64,000 bases of DNA from Cristatella mucedo (taxonomy: Eukaryota; Bryozoa; Phylactolaemata; Cristatellidae): the NCBI GenBank assembly GCA_009760855.2, contig WPIO01000037.1:722001-786000 (forward strand), written 5' to 3'. Under the pieces are notes generated by a model. The model was not told the DNA's origin. It saw only the letters and a list, made by a program, of their open reading frames with translations, and did not search any database. A program made the position numbers and the translations under genes. This document shows, piece by piece, positions 1 to 13,481 of this stretch (the stretch's first letter is position 1; each line of letters begins with the position of its first letter).

Positions 1-469
1 TTCTGCTATATCGTAGAATCTACTTTAGGGCCATTATGTTACCAGCTTGGCCCAGGCAATCTTCAGACCCGAATCCCATTGAGCGTCTCTAGGGAGAAGT
101 AGATGGAAGGCTCAAAGAGCTCAGGTGGATTGCATCACATCCACAAAATCACTTTCCTTAAGTTTGCAAGATGTTTGGAAAACAACAATGCCTGATGTTT
201 GTGAAGGCTTAGTTTGTTTTATGCCGGAGCAGCTTAGACGGATTACTGCTTATGGCCGAGGTGTACCTTCACGTGAGTACTAAAAACTAATATAATTGCA
301 TCGAAAATTGGCTTACATGTTATGTAAGCACATAATATAAACTGTGCATGATTACTGCAGCTTACAGTAACGTTTTTTATACCCGAATCAAAACCTTGAA
401 GGCCGGCAGCCATTTTAACCGGCCTATCCAATACTTCAGGGTTGAATATGTGTATGTGCAGTACTGGTC

Positions 470-616
470 TGGTACAGTGAGTGGTTAAGGTGCTCGCCTC
501 GAACCAAGGTCAAGGTGAATGTATTTGAAGACCGAGGTCGTGGGCTCTAGCCCCGTGGCACATGTGAGGACCGTGAATAGAGATTAAGTTCTCTTAGGGT
601 GCTATAAAAAATAATT
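470..616 (+). repeat. tRNA-derived SINE (SINE-A)
   Basis: The head carries an RNA polymerase III-like box A region (agtggttaaggtgctcgc) and a degraded box B (gtgggctctagccccg). A body with 'accgaggtcgtgggct' follows, and then a 3' tail 'gagattaagttctcttaggg' ending in an A/T-rich stretch. The same architecture recurs near 27.8, 31.4, 33.7, 39.3 and 46.9 kb, which makes this a dispersed family rather than a tRNA gene. Its tail resembles the end of the LINE-B copies in this window. Confidence 0.7.
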
Positions 617-3600
617 TTATTCTATTATTACTATTATAACTCATTCTTGCACGTACATAGAATTTAACCGAGATGAAGTAGAGAGTGATTTCCATTGAAC
701 AGGATAAGGCTGGCATGAGAGCTGCAAGTTGCTAGCTGTCCTGGCCAGACGTCCTCTACACCCACATCCGTAAGGCTTAATTGAACCTTAACTAAAAGGA
801 ACCATGGATGATGGCACTGACACGTGGTGACTAAATAGCAACAACTTAACCGTAGGCTAGATATGAGCTTCTTCCAGCTGTTCATATGGATTGTTCTTCG
901 AGAGCTTCCCAAAGAGTCCAGCTCTTGAAGACAAGTCACCATCCACTTCCTTCCGACTATCTAGTCGCTAGATAGTCGTAGGGAAGTCGACGATGACTGC
1001 CTGCATAGCAATAGGTCTTGACAGCCCACGTGCTCTATATGAACAAGCCACGAAAAAAAAACTAAAATTCTTAAACTAAACGCTATCTCGACATGACGAG
1101 GGGGCCTCCCCCCTCTGCACTTCGCATCAGACCCCACACGCCTGACCCCACCGTCTCTGCTGGGCTGATGCTAGTTAATTTTAAATTGCCTGGTGGATCA
1201 GCTGCTCACCAAAAATTAAGAGAGAATGCATAAAACACCATGGATGGATGAGCAGCAAGCACAATTAGCCCGGACTTCAGACTGACGAGCAAGGAGGTGG
1301 AGGTGGTGCAGATAGAGGTGGTGGCAACGATGATGAGAGGAGGACCTGCATCGTGTGGCACCTTCACTGAAGGAAAAAGCACCGAGCAGCAGCAGCGCCG
1401 AGCAGCAGCAGCGAGCCACGGGAAGAGTACGAGCCCCTCGCCTGCCTCATTGCCGCCAGGGGCTGCAGCCGCTCGGCTTTTACTGGAGGTTGGCATCAAT
1501 CATTACTGTCCTGCTTTGCTTGCTAATACAATAAAGAAGGTAGTTCAACGATGAGAATGGACGAGCTTAAGGGGAAGCTACAAGAGGATACAGCCGTCTC
1601 ACCTGGCGCTCACTGGAAAAAAGGGCAAGGCCTCTAGGCACAGCTGTGATCCACGCTCCTGTGGGGCAGTGTGAATCGATGGGTACGGCAAGGTTGCCAC
1701 AGCTAGCAGCCTTAGTGATGCCAAGACCCCACCTGCTGTCAGCTACTACGAGCTGACAAAGGCAATCACTGCCAAAGCCGTGTGAGATTCAATTGCAGAT
1801 GACAGCTCGGATGGGCAGCAAGGATTGGCAGATCCAACACAGTAGGGGCATAACCTGGAATTAGTTCAGGAAGGATTGACCCTTTACGGTGGCTGAACTT
1901 TGAACTAGCCTGAAGTGGCCGACCATAGGGGTGGCATGTCCCTTCAGTGTGGCTTTGAGGGAGGGCTTCAGCCAAGGAGGCCCCCTCCTGTTTGCATCAC
2001 GACACGGAAGGCAACTGCTGAGGGAGGGTGGAACATCAATCAAGCTTCTTGAGATCACAACCCATTGTACCGACAGAGCTCATTTTAACGTAGAAGTTGC
2101 TGACTATGCTCCTTTCAGACTGCATCTGCCAGTACAGTGCTAGTCAGGTAACTTCTTAGGAAAGGGCACAACAGCATTGTAAATCTAGTGGACAATAAAT
2201 CAGATCATCCGGTCGGCCAAATCAAAAGCACTTGACATTGCTTTAGTTGAAAGAAGCATCACTTGAGAGATATTGAGAAGCTGCAACAGTAGTGCCTACA
2301 TCTTCAAAACACTCCTATATGGCTGGCCCTCTACAGCTCAAGGCGTCAGGATGCAGCACATATTCTTCTACCAGCATTCCATTACTACTAGGTACTAAGC
2401 TTAACACCTTAGTGCCACCTTAGCATGGTGCTGAAGCCTCGTGGATGAATTAATCGCTCGACTTTCTCACGGCTATAACGATCAAGGCAGTTTATCATCG
2501 AGGTTCTCAATGCTTTCCGGGCGAGTAAACCCACAACGTCAGAAGACACCGGAGCTGACTAATTATCAGCAGCATGCTGGGACCGATAGACTGGCATGCT
2601 CTGCACAGAATAACACTAATGAAGGCTGCAACCATATTTTGCATTCTAAAGCCACAAAATTGACAGCCTTGGCAGCAGTCATTGCGGTATAGCTCCACCG
2701 TTACTCTCAATCAACCACATCTACCGAAACCACAGCAAACACAACGGTAGATCTGCTTGGGATTCGACCTAGCCACACATAACCCACACCTTTTCGCATG
2801 AACGCTATATGTAATAACGCAATCGAACACGATGATGCAGCTTGCCGGGGAGACGATAGCGCTGTAGAAACATTACCCATACCCTAGGTATGGCTCATCA
2901 CTGGCTCCCAGCGAGTAGCATAGGACCGGTAACAACCCCCCCCCCCCCACACCACCCTCCAGTTTGGCTGAGCACGAGGCGGCAGCATCGCGGGTCAGCA
3001 CCCCATTCCTGCAGCGCTACGTGTGCTCCACAGCCATCCAGCTGTTACTGCTCTCATTCGAGGTTATCGGCGTGTAGCGTGCGTGCCTCTTGTGACGCCG
3101 ATAGCGACATGCATACAAAGTGTTGTGTTTAGAACCGCTAAGTCGGAACTGTGGCACAAAGCGATCACGACGGCGCCACACAAGCACCAAAGGAAGCTTT
3201 CAGCGTGCCAGGAAGCTATGGATTGTTGCATAGCATCGCTGCCTGCACGGCATCGCTAGCTAAATGACAACAAGCAGCCTCCGACGACGCGCTTGGCGAT
3301 AAGGCTCGCATAGAACACCAGACCTGCGACTTTCACCAAGCCGTCAAGCGAGGTGCACTAAAGTGACTATCGGCAGCCGACAGGTTGCATCTAAAATCGG
3401 TATGGCAGGGCGGTACGTAGTCGCACGCGCATAACGGAATGTGGCCAGAATAAGGTTTCGCTACTAAGTAGGTCGTTGTGTATTTCCCAGGCGAAGCGTC
3501 GCTTGGTGCTCCGCGTCAGAGAAATAAACCAAACGTGCTTAGGGTATCTGGCAAATGAGAATTTAAGCAAAATGCGATACCTACCTTAACCCACAGCTCG

Positions 3601-4389
3601 ATTTCCGAGCGGCTACATAAACGAGCGCGGCTCTCCGAAGCGACAACGGATGCGCAAGCAAAACGAGGCTTTGCTGAAATGGCGTAGCCGTTGAAGTCGC
3701 TGCTAGCTTGGTACTACCTGGGCACACGTAGACCGCAGGTTATGCGAATGCCAGCGCTCGACATCCTACGATCCGATCCGGCGCGAAGTCCTAATCAGAC
3801 TAGGTTTCCGTCGCTTCGTAAACAGAGCAGTGACTTTTCTTCTGCAGTCCGCCGCCGAGCGGGCAGCTCAGCAAAATAAATTGACCGCGCCTCGCCTAGA
3901 AGCTATACTCGATTACGGGAGCCGGTAGCGCTCCAAAATACGGCTACGCTTACTACAAAAACCAGCTGAAAGAGAACACGTTTGTCCTCTCAAGACTTTT
4001 TGTGATTACTGCAGCGCCTGTGGCGTGGTGGTGTCGCGCGGCGTCGACGTAACGGTGCGGCCTCTCTCCGGTGCGGCCTAAATCTGCCGCTGCCCGCAAC
4101 GAGTGCGCCGGCTGCTCGTTGCGGTTTAGTGCGAGTAAGGCTGCACTCATATTTCTACAAATATTTGACCGTGCTCGCGTAGTCCTGAAGCTCTTGGTTG
4201 CGCTGCTCGATATATTTAGGCTCAACGAGCGATGCTGTACGTCGCTGAGTAGCCGCCGATAGAGACGAGAAATGGCCACGTGCAGGGGTGGCATTGTTAA
4301 TTAATAGCGTTACCATGGCGTCTCACCAGTCGTGAAATTGCGGTCACTTCGATCGATTAATGGACATTAACTTTCGTAGCTTCCCGTCG
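617..4389. other. no recognisable gene
   Basis: Only short ORFs occur on both strands and none shows a domain or convincing splice context. A C-rich homopolymer lies near 2937-2951. The stretch 3000-4300 is moderately CpG-rich with short arginine-rich frames that look fortuitous. Confidence 0.5.
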
Positions 4390-4870
4390 CTAAGCAAGGC
4401 CACGGATCCTTGATGGGGAGCTGGCCGGTTCATCCTGCTGTTGGGGGAGGGGTGACACCCGTAGGTGTGTCATGTAATGAATGCATCTCCGTCTGTTATT
4501 CCAAAAAGCCGAGGACTGAGTGGAGGGTTTACGCTGCAGAGTTCGATACAGCGCACACTCAAAACCTAAGCGGCTTTCTGCATGCATGCTACAGCCAGCC
4601 GACTTCACCTCAAGCAACAAAAAGACGGAAGGGCAGTCGGAGAAGCGGGTAGCATTAAAGTAGCAGCTCAGAACGGCTTTAAAGAATTGGCCGCAGTCAG
4701 CAGCACGAGAGCGGATATCGCTGCGTACGAATTGCGGAAGTGAGCTCCATAGTCGAGGACGTGCACAGCAAAAGCTTCTGTCATCAGTGGTCTTCAAGCA
4801 TAGGGATGGAACAGGGAAATCAGAGTGGAGAAGTTGGGCTGCTAAAAACATGCGAAGCAACTTCAAATTT
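4390..4870 (-). repeat. LINE-A 3' fragment (reverse transcriptase C-terminus)
   Basis: The minus-strand frame contains 'LWSSLPQFVRSD' and 'SCYFNATRFSDC', related to the copies at 24.1-24.7 kb and 48.6-49.1 kb ('LWNSLPQFL', 'SCYFHATHYLNC'). These are the C-terminal tail of an L2/CR1-like non-LTR retrotransposon protein. The copy is truncated at its 5' side and diverged. It is not a host gene. Confidence 0.75.
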
Positions 4871-5119
4871 TGAGGAGAATGCGACTAGCTTCTCTCGGTG
4901 GGGGGCATGGCCACGCAGCGATCCGTTACCTAGCAGCCCAGCCCCACGCGAGCCGAGCTTCTGCACCCGAAGCGAGAGCTCTCGCGGCGGAATTCTGACG
5001 AGCGCAGCGGCGACTCGGCGAAGCACCATTCAGACACGTGCGGGCGTGAGCGACGCACCGAGAAAATTTCCGAAGAGATTCCAGGTACAGTTTCACTGAA
5101 GCTATACTCTTCTGTTTAC

Positions 5120-5215
5120 CTCATTGTAGCCGAGGTACCAACGATGATGGGAGCTTTGGTTCTGCTTGACCTTGCGGCAGCTTTCGACCATATCGATTTG
5201 ATCTTTTGATTTGAT
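5120..5215 (+). pseudogene. LINE reverse transcriptase motif fragment
   Basis: The frame at about 5146-5200 reads ALVLLDLAAAFDHID, which matches the reverse transcriptase motif A block of L2/CR1-like elements (usually LLDLSAAFDTVDH). It is cut off by 'ttgatctttt' repeats and the long CT tract immediately downstream. Too short to assign to a family. Confidence 0.6.
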
Positions 5216-5361
5216 CTTTTGATCCTTTGATCTTGATTTCGCAATTAAGATTTTCCTAGCTCTCTCCGCGCTCTTTCTCACTCTCTTCTTTTACCTTCTC
5301 TCAATCTGTCACACTCACCCTCTCAATTTTTTTCTTGCTCTCTCCCTTTACTTAACCCTCT

Positions 5362-5916
<555 letters not shown>

Positions 5917-6479
5917 CTCTCGCTCGTCCTGTCCCGCACTCTTCCCTCTCTTCTTCTCTTGTAGTTTCCACCTCCCACTCTCTGTTCTCTCTATTATTTC
6001 CCCCTCTAATCTATCGCTCTCCTATCCATTCTTTCTCACTCTCCCCGGTAACGCTCGTGAGTTTGCTTTGATATTCAACTTGGCTATAGGGATACCGAAC
6101 GACCCCAGATCGACCCGATTGAGACCGATGGGCAGCTTGCCAAACCCGGTATCCCCTTCAGCTCTTCTGCGATCGTCCATTCGCCTCTCGTAAGGTCAAG
6201 GCCGCCTCAAATTTCTCGGCCGAATCCTGGGTGAGCACATGCACGTAAGAGGCGAAGCCATGATAGAAGCAAAGGGGGCACCGAGGTCTGGGGGAGGATC
6301 CGCCTTGTAAAAGGGGGTCTGGGCATGGAGCCGCCCTGTAAAGGGAGGTCTACTATTACCTAATTCTGCTGATTTGAACACATGTGAATCACATTCAGTC
6401 TACAGCTGTGCCCTCCTCCTAAGAGTCAAATGAGAATCGCGAAATTTCAAGGCCCTTGACATCGCTGCTGTCCAAGCGA

Positions 6480-6900
6480 GAATCTGCTCTTTGTCTCTTC
6501 TGTTCAATCTTCCTTCCGATCAGTCATTCGTAAAATGCTACAACACAACATTAGCTGACATGCTCAACGAGCTTACACCTTTGACAAGGCCCACTATGAG
6601 ATCTTGCCCAGTCGGCCTGTAGTTCACCGAAAACATTAAACTAGCTAGGTACACCAAGTCTAAGCTTGAGAAAGCATACAAAATATCTGGACTGACTGTC
6701 CATCGACATATGAGGACTTCTGCAGATCGCATCAATCCATCCTAGCTACAGGGTAGTCTATACTCAATAAAAATATTGCTGAATCACAGATGCACGATCC
6801 AAAAATGCTGATAAGTTGGCTCATCACTAGCACTGTGACACAGTGGTTTAGGTCATATCTCAGTGGGAGACTCCACAGAGTATAGACATGGAAGGATAAA
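6480..6900 (+). repeat. LINE remnant (linker and RT region)
   Basis: Three plus-strand frames hold conserved blocks. 'FTENIKLARYTKSKLEKAYKI' followed by 'LTVHRHM' resembles the PWF-(x)n-KRR-(x)n-R linker between endonuclease and RT of L2/CR1-like elements. 'TQWFRSYLSGRLH' near 6848-6890 resembles the W-F-x-SYLS-R motif that follows RT motif A. Stops and frameshifts separate the blocks, so the copy is dead. Confidence 0.65.
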
Positions 6901-7894
6901 TTCCATCCAAGGAGTCATTGAGGTATCTGGGCGTCTTGGCCAAGCACCAAGGGGCGGAGCCACCTCGGCGGAAGGGCTGCCACCGGCCGCCCGACCGAGT
7001 GTCATACTCGTCTCCCACCTACCAGGCCAGGGGTGGCAGCTGCCACTCCTGCCACCTCTTGGCTTTGCCTCTGTTGTATATGAATGTGGCCCAAGCTTCC
7101 CGTGGCAATAACAAAAGCCAGTGACATCTGGTTCGTGTCATTACACAGGGCAGCTCTTATAAAGACTCGAGGTTTACTTTACGATCGGCTACTGCCACGC
7201 CAGCTTTACCTGTGTGGACTCACGGTGGCCGACTGATGTGAGTCCTGCGAATGAATTTTCGTATGCTACACCCAGGAAAGCTCAAAAAACTTGTTAAACA
7301 CTCCATATTGATATGTGTAAACTCGCGAGTGCATACACGAATATGCACCTGCATTTATATGTACAAGTATTCATGAACACATATAGAGCCGCCTGCCTCT
7401 TATGGTGGCCTGGCGCCATGATTTCTGAACCGCAAGGTCAATGTTTCGAAACTTCTGGCAGCATAATTGTATAGATAAGATTTTGTAATCACACTACCAA
7501 ACGGCCTAAAGAAGGTCGGCGACAAGAAGCGGCTCTGTACAGCTAGTAATAACCTAATGAAACGAGTTGTTATTGCTATAAGATGTCTAGATCCAATAGA
7601 TCTGAAAAGTAGATTACTGTGTTCAAGAGGCCAATCCTTTGAGGTGGTATGGTCATGCATCAGGCTAGATAGTGGTAAAAGTTGCTCTAGGTTCCTGCTT
7701 ATGGTTTTATGGACAGTTCTGTTGATCGCAGAGATCACCACAATGGTGTTGCAAAGCGTTTAGTGTCAGATTCGTTATTATGAACTCCTGAATTCTCTAG
7801 CTTAAGCCAAGTGACTAGAGGGATTTTCCCAGCACCCGGCAGCATCGTCAGTTGGGTAATGAACATGTAGAAAATACCATTAATAATAACAATA

Positions 7895-8150
7895 ATACGT
7901 GCTTATAGTGCCCTCAGAGAACTTGATGCTGTAAAGGAAGCATGATCATATGGTTAGTAATAACATGCATAATGTAAACAAGGATAACATGGTCAGAGGT
8001 AACATACATAGGGTCTGCAGGGCACTTTATCAAGTGCATTATTATTATTATTATGCAAAGATGGTTAGTGGCAGTATGCACGTTGTTAGCACACATGAAA
8101 ACACAAAGGACAAATCACAAGGACCCACTAAATGCAGTGACAAATAGATT
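7895..8150 (-). repeat. LINE-B 3' tail, mosaic
   Basis: The minus-strand tail module ('gtgccctcagagaactt' and 'aacatgcataatg') is interrupted by a plus-oriented 'ggcactttatcaagtgcattatt' end, then resumes on the minus strand. This suggests two insertions or an internal inversion of the family whose best tail copy is at 32.74-32.95 kb. Confidence 0.6.
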
Positions 8151-9008
8151 CGTTTTTAGCTCAGAACTCCAGGTAACTGCAGAAAAAATAAATTGAGCCG
8201 ACAATACCGATGCTTGCCATTCCAGACACTACCGACTAGTTGGATTTCACAATAGGAACTAGTCAGTGGCCGTCTCTGTCGGTATTTAGATCAAACAAAT
8301 CCACCTAGCTTTGGTCTGCTGAAGCTTCCCTTCTGGTACCCAGTCAATCAGACATCCACATCTTGATGTCTGCAAACATCAGGAACTCACATTTGCATGC
8401 CACCTCTTGGCCAGGCTAGGTATTTTGCCTGGAAATCACACGAACTTTGCAGTTTACCGCAATCGTAAATTGCAGAGCTCGGCTAGCTTACAATTTATTG
8501 CATTGACAAGGTCGGCATGATTAAGCGTTGTTAACAGACATCAAGGACAAAAGGAGTGGAGTTTATCACTGGTGACATATTCCAGCAGCTTTGAAAACGT
8601 TAGATAGTTAGCTCACAAAATACAATGTAAACAAAATGCAGATTGCTAATCTCAACTAGCGTTAGCAGCGTGTGCCAGGTGAGGTATGAGCCTAGGGCAA
8701 CTACGATAGTAACACGAGACAAGTTAGATTCGGCTATCAGGTATAAATGGCAGAATGCACCGACTCATGATGCCAGGCACGGCCACAATGCAAGCGCAGT
8801 GGTCGCGACAGCAACAGCAGGACATAACCCGGAAGACCAATCTTTTGAAGGGATGTGTAGCGTCCATCGGACGCGGAAGCTGCAGAGCCAGCGCAAGTGG
8901 CTGGAGGGGGGTGCGTCACTTCCAGTCAACCGACCGCACAGCGCACGCCGCCATCGACGGCTCCCTCGTCACCCGACAGCGTTTGCATCATCAACACCAT
9001 CGTCGTCG
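8150..9008. other. 3' flank of the MYORG-like gene
   Basis: The stretch lies downstream of the minus-strand stop at 9009. TTTATT at 8494-8499 (AATAAA on the minus strand) is a possible polyadenylation signal, which would give a 3' UTR of about 0.5 kb. No other coding signal is seen. Confidence 0.35.
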
Positions 9009-11171
9009 TCATCGGCGGCTTGATCCGACGTCGGCGTCGGTGATGCCCTGCTCGTGGATGCCCGTGGTCTTGCGCACGAAGCACGGGATCGAGTCGAGGT
9101 CGACGGTGTAGTTGTGTGTGCCGGGCCCGATGAAGAGCTTCTGGCCCCGATCGAGCCAGAATCCGGTCGGAAAGTAGATCAGCCGGTAAGGCCTCTGATC
9201 GACGACGGGAGCCACCAGCAGGTCGTCGAGGAAGAACTGCGCGGCGAGCTTGCTCGTCTTTGCCGCCGCGGCCACGCTGTCGTTCCACCAGAGCGGCTTG
9301 TACACGGGCTCGCCGGTCCGCCCGAACGCCTCGTACAGCCGATGGAGGCGAGGCACGATCTCGGCCTGCCTGAACTCGAGGACCCTCTTCGAAATGGCAA
9401 CAACGTCGGCGCCGTGCTCCCAAGGCGCCGAGTCGAAGAGCATGACTGGCGCAAAGGCGGCCAGCTGCATCCAGCGGATGTACCGGTGTCTAGAATCCAT
9501 GCCGCCACCGTAGGTCGCCGCTGCCGCCACCGCCGAAGCCTCGACGGCAGCGAACGGGCCAACGCTCGATGGCGGATCGCCGCCGACCGATGCAGCCAGC
9601 ATGTGCGTCACGATGTCGGCCAGCGAGCCCTGTCGCACCGACTCCGACAAAGTGTAGCCGGCCAGGCCGGACGTGGCACCATCGACGAGCAGGGTCGTCG
9701 AGGCGGCAGAGTCCTTACCAAGCGCCAGCGAGCCGTGAATGAGGTCGAAGCCGAACCTGGCGTACCAGAGCGGGTAGGACAGCAGGCGCTCCTGGGCCGC
9801 AGACGAATACGCTTCGAGGTCGAGGTCGGCTGCAGCGATGGCAGCCCTAAGGTACAGCATACCTATCGTCGACGACGACGACGACAAGTTGGTGCCGCCG
9901 CTGCTCGCGACGTCGGCAATCTCGCGCAGGCGCTGACCGAGCAGCTCGCGCGCGAGCTCCGACGCCGGGTCGACGAGTACGCTCGGGCCGCCACCGTGTG
10001 GAGCGTCGCCGACGACGCCGTCGCGCACGAGCACGGGCAGGCTGCTGCGTGCCGACCTCGTCCACAGCTTCTCGTTGCGGCCGTCGAGGAACAGCTCCGA
10101 ACGCACGCCGACGAACGCCGACACGGTCAACCCAAAGCTGAGCCCGCTCACGTTAAGCAGGAGCGCCTCACTGGTAAGGTTGGAGATTGCTTCCTTCACT
10201 CGACCTGGGTCGGACAGAGCGCTCTCGCGGATGAGCAGCACGCCGGTGGCGAATTCGTGGGCGACGACCTGGCGCAGCAAGTCGGCACCGCTGTCGGTGC
10301 GCACGATCCAGACAGGATCGGGCCTGACGATAGCCGACGACCATCGGGCTCGGCTGGCAGCAGCCGGGACTGCCGCCATCGCAGCGGCGGCAGCAGCAGG
10401 GGCTGAACCATCGGAGGGTTCGTCGTCCGGCGACAGCGCGCCGGTGTGAGTGGTGCCCGAGCCTGCATCCTCGTGGCTGTCGTCCTGCGTGATGGCGGCG
10501 GTGGGGGAGCTGCTGGGAGTCGTGCCCAGTTCGTCAATGGCAACAGCAGCAGCAGCAGGGCCATCGTCGGAAGTCCAGGCGGTGGCAGCACGCTGCGACT
10601 CGATCAGGCGCCGATGCACGGTCGGCACGTCGGCTCCCACGCAGGCGGTGTAGTTGAGCGAGCGGCGCGAGCCGTAGTAGCTCGACAGACAGAAGGCCGG
10701 GCCGCCGGGGCCGGAGCTACCACGCAGCCGGAAGAAGAGCGGCGCGTAGCCGCCGGCCGCCACGAGAGCGGCCGAGCTGGACAGCCAGGCGCGCGCTGCC
10801 AGAGCTCCGAGGGTCGAGCCGGGCGCGTACAGCACCGCGCCGCCGGGTCCGCGCCCTTCGTCCGGTGTGCTGGTCGTCGCCAGGCCGGTCGTCGTGGCCG
10901 CCGCCGAATTCAGCGACCACGGCAGCGACCGAGAGCTGGTGCCGCCGTACCACTGCATCCCTCCGAGGGCGATGCAGTCGTGCAATACGGGATCGCTGCT
11001 CGTCGTCTGCCAGGTGACGTCGACGCAAGTCAGCTCACTGGACAGGTTCACGACGTTGACGCGGAGCGTGGCGTTCGCCGGGCTCCACTTCCAGCAGCGC
11101 CGGCGGTTGCGCAGGTCGTCGGGCGTCGAACAATTGTAGGGTAGGCCGTGGAGGTCGATCCCAGTGCGAAT
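9009..11171 (-). CDS. MYORG-like GH31-fold protein, large luminal exon
   Basis: This 720-codon exon starts after a strong acceptor (tctttgttgcccgcag, minus strand) and ends at a stop. Joined in phase 0 to 13482-13712 it gives 797 residues, against about 714 in human MYORG. Residues are numbered on the joined protein. Blocks seen are a cysteine-rich entry segment, WYGG (about 151-154), a serine/alanine-rich insertion (about 270-340), then 'YIRWMQLAAFAPVM', 'KPLWW', 'LLVAPVVDQ', 'LIYFPTGFW' and a closing 'VDLDSIPCF'. These match the MYORG/SITS-binding class of GH31 glycosidases, type II membrane proteins facing the ER or nuclear-envelope lumen. The FKFDxGE nucleophile block is not recognisable: the aligned region reads 'GMLYLRAAIAA'. 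A GKDSA near the usual acid/base position is kept. Several NxS/T sequons fit a luminal domain. Family assignment is firm; catalytic status is inference. Confidence 0.9.
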   Translation of the reverse strand: MRTGIDLHGLPYNCSTPDDLRNRRRCWKWSPANATLRVNVVNLSSELTCVDVTWQTTSSDPVLHDCIALGGMQWYGGTSSRSLPWSLNSAAATTTGLATTSTPDEGRGPGGAVLYAPGSTLGALAARAWLSSSAALVAAGGYAPLFFRLRGSSGPGGPAFCLSSYYGSRRSLNYTACVGADVPTVHRRLIESQRAATAWTSDDGPAAAAVAIDELGTTPSSSPTAAITQDDSHEDAGSGTTHTGALSPDDEPSDGSAPAAAAAAMAAVPAAASRARWSSAIVRPDPVWIVRTDSGADLLRQVVAHEFATGVLLIRESALSDPGRVKEAISNLTSEALLLNVSGLSFGLTVSAFVGVRSELFLDGRNEKLWTRSARSSLPVLVRDGVVGDAPHGGGPSVLVDPASELARELLGQRLREIADVASSGGTNLSSSSSTIGMLYLRAAIAAADLDLEAYSSAAQERLLSYPLWYARFGFDLIHGSLALGKDSAASTTLLVDGATSGLAGYTLSESVRQGSLADIVTHMLAASVGGDPPSSVGPFAAVEASAVAAAATYGGGMDSRHRYIRWMQLAAFAPVMLFDSAPWEHGADVVAISKRVLEFRQAEIVPRLHRLYEAFGRTGEPVYKPLWWNDSVAAAAKTSKLAAQFFLDDLLVAPVVDQRPYRLIYFPTGFWLDRGQKLFIGPGTHNYTVDLDSIPCFVRKTTGIHEQGITDADVGSSRR

Positions 11172-12564
11172 CTGCGGGCAACAAAGAGAAGCAAGCGAGG
11201 CTGCAGCAGCGAATAGCAGACCCAGCAACGCTGCGGACACTAGAGAGAGGTTCGTCTGCACAGACAGTAGGGGGCACTTCAATGCAATGAACTCAAACTC
11301 CTTCGCTTATACGACAGTCGTCGCGCTCATCCAACTCGTACGCCCGGGAGGCCAATCAAGAGAGAGAGAGCGTAGTCCTCTGGCTCCTCATCCTGCTGTC
11401 ATTCCCCATCCAAAATGATAAGAAATGCTAGTGTGTCACAGCTGCACCACAAGACGGTTCGATGCCATCTGCCACTTAGGTGCGAGAAAAGCAGAAGAAA
11501 CAATTCCCGGGGTAATGTGTAATGTAAGCTGTATTTAATAAGGTGTAAATAATAATAAGGTGTAATGTAATGCGTATAAATAGTAAGGTGTAATGTAATG
11601 TCCTGTGTAGTGTGCTCGGTCTTTTTAACGATTAGCCTCACTATGCTGGGACAGAGCCTGAGGTCTAAAGATAAATTTACTCTTTCAATTATGCAGAACT
11701 ACAGTAAATCGAGACATCTTTGAAGGGCAGAAGGTACGGGACCTAAAGGGCCAGTTGACTTTTTTAGACTAGGGAGAAGAAGGCAACAAGGGCAGGCATC
11801 GAGGTGGAGCAAAGAACAGTGGATGACATTGGGGAGCACAACACAAAAAAGACTAATCGAAAATATTCCATAATTCTTATCAAAGTGAACAAATAATATT
11901 AGCTTATTCCATTACTTATGTTTGAGGACCTCGACTGCAGCATGGTCCATGATATAACAACATATTCACGGCCGAGTCTGGCTCTCAAGGCTCTGCACAC
12001 GATGCCGTATTCGTTTAACCCTATTCTGTAGCTGAACCACTCAGTTCGTTTACAGGCACTGTGCAATGAAGGCCGGCTTGGCAGTAGGTTTGTTAGGACC
12101 TGCTAGATCCAAGGGGCACGTGAGAGGTTACTGATGTAACTGATCTAGCCTGCTTTGACCTTGTAAGGTGAAAGGAAATTTCCCAAAACATGATTTTTTA
12201 GATTGAGACATGCACTTGAAACGGTCTCAATTTTGACTGAACAGCAACTAGCGTTTCTTGGAAGTGAGAAGTGAGTGCATTCTGAATCTGTTGAAAGCCT
12301 TTGCCCTGCCGTTTCTTTTTAGCCGACTTTTGCAAGTGAAGCAACTAAGACAGCACGTCGCCAAGCTAACTGCCAGAATGAATACTTAGCCACTGAAGCT
12401 GTTGGCTAAAATGCCTGCCAATTAATATCCCGATAGAGCAGCTAGATCGCACAAGGGGGTTGAGCTGCTGGGTCATACCTAGTGGGCAAGGCGATTGGCC
12501 CATGCTGACTGACTTGCACCCACTAAAGCCCATTTACATTGCACGACATATTTCTTATCGCTGG

Positions 12565-12888
<324 letters not shown>

Positions 12889-12894
12889 CATGCT

Positions 12895-13230
12895 AGTTCA
12901 GCTTTTACCTCAACATTTGACAGCATTGACTGCAAAGGCTTTCAACAGATTCAGAATGCACTCACTTCCACAATTCTTACGCAACAACTACTCTCTTGCT
13001 GCCGACTATGGGACATCCTTTCCAGCTGTCCTGAGCTGCAACTCCCATGCTACTCACTCACTACCTCAACTGCTCCCCTGACTCAGCTATGCTTCCCACT
13101 GTCTCTTTGCTTCTTGATATGGTCTGTTGGCTACCGAATACATTCAGAAAGCCGCTTAGGCTGTGAGCGTGGTACACAAAACTCTCCTGTGTAGCGCTGC
13201 ATAGTCTGCGCCTTTGAGGAGTAGCAGATG
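12895..13230 (+). repeat. LINE-A 3' fragment
   Basis: Contains 'gccgactatgggacatcctt', 'atgctactcactcactacct' and 'aagccgcttaggctgtgagc', collinear with the copy at 24.4-24.7 kb. Frameshifts break the frame. It lies in the MYORG-like intron, antisense to the gene. Confidence 0.75.
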
Positions 13231-13481
13231 GAGATACTCCTCTCGGAATTCCGAGTGGGTGACCGCCTCCGATGCACCAAGGCGCTGGCAGTGTGTCGGC
13301 AGCGCTCAAGCAGGCTAGAGAGCAGAGCTGCCCTCTGAGAGCTGAAGCAGCAGCAGCACTCGGGCAGTCAGTCCAGGGCAGTCCGTGCAGAGCAGCCAGG
13401 GCTTCACGATGACAGAGCAGCAGTGAGCAAGGCGGCGGCTGCAGTGGCCTGGCGACGTGCCGCCGCCCGAGTGGTACCTAC

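Noticed and set aside
9054-10406. 450-residue plus-strand ORF
   Set aside because: Shadow of the GC-rich MYORG-like exon on the opposite strand; basic low-complexity composition with no domain.
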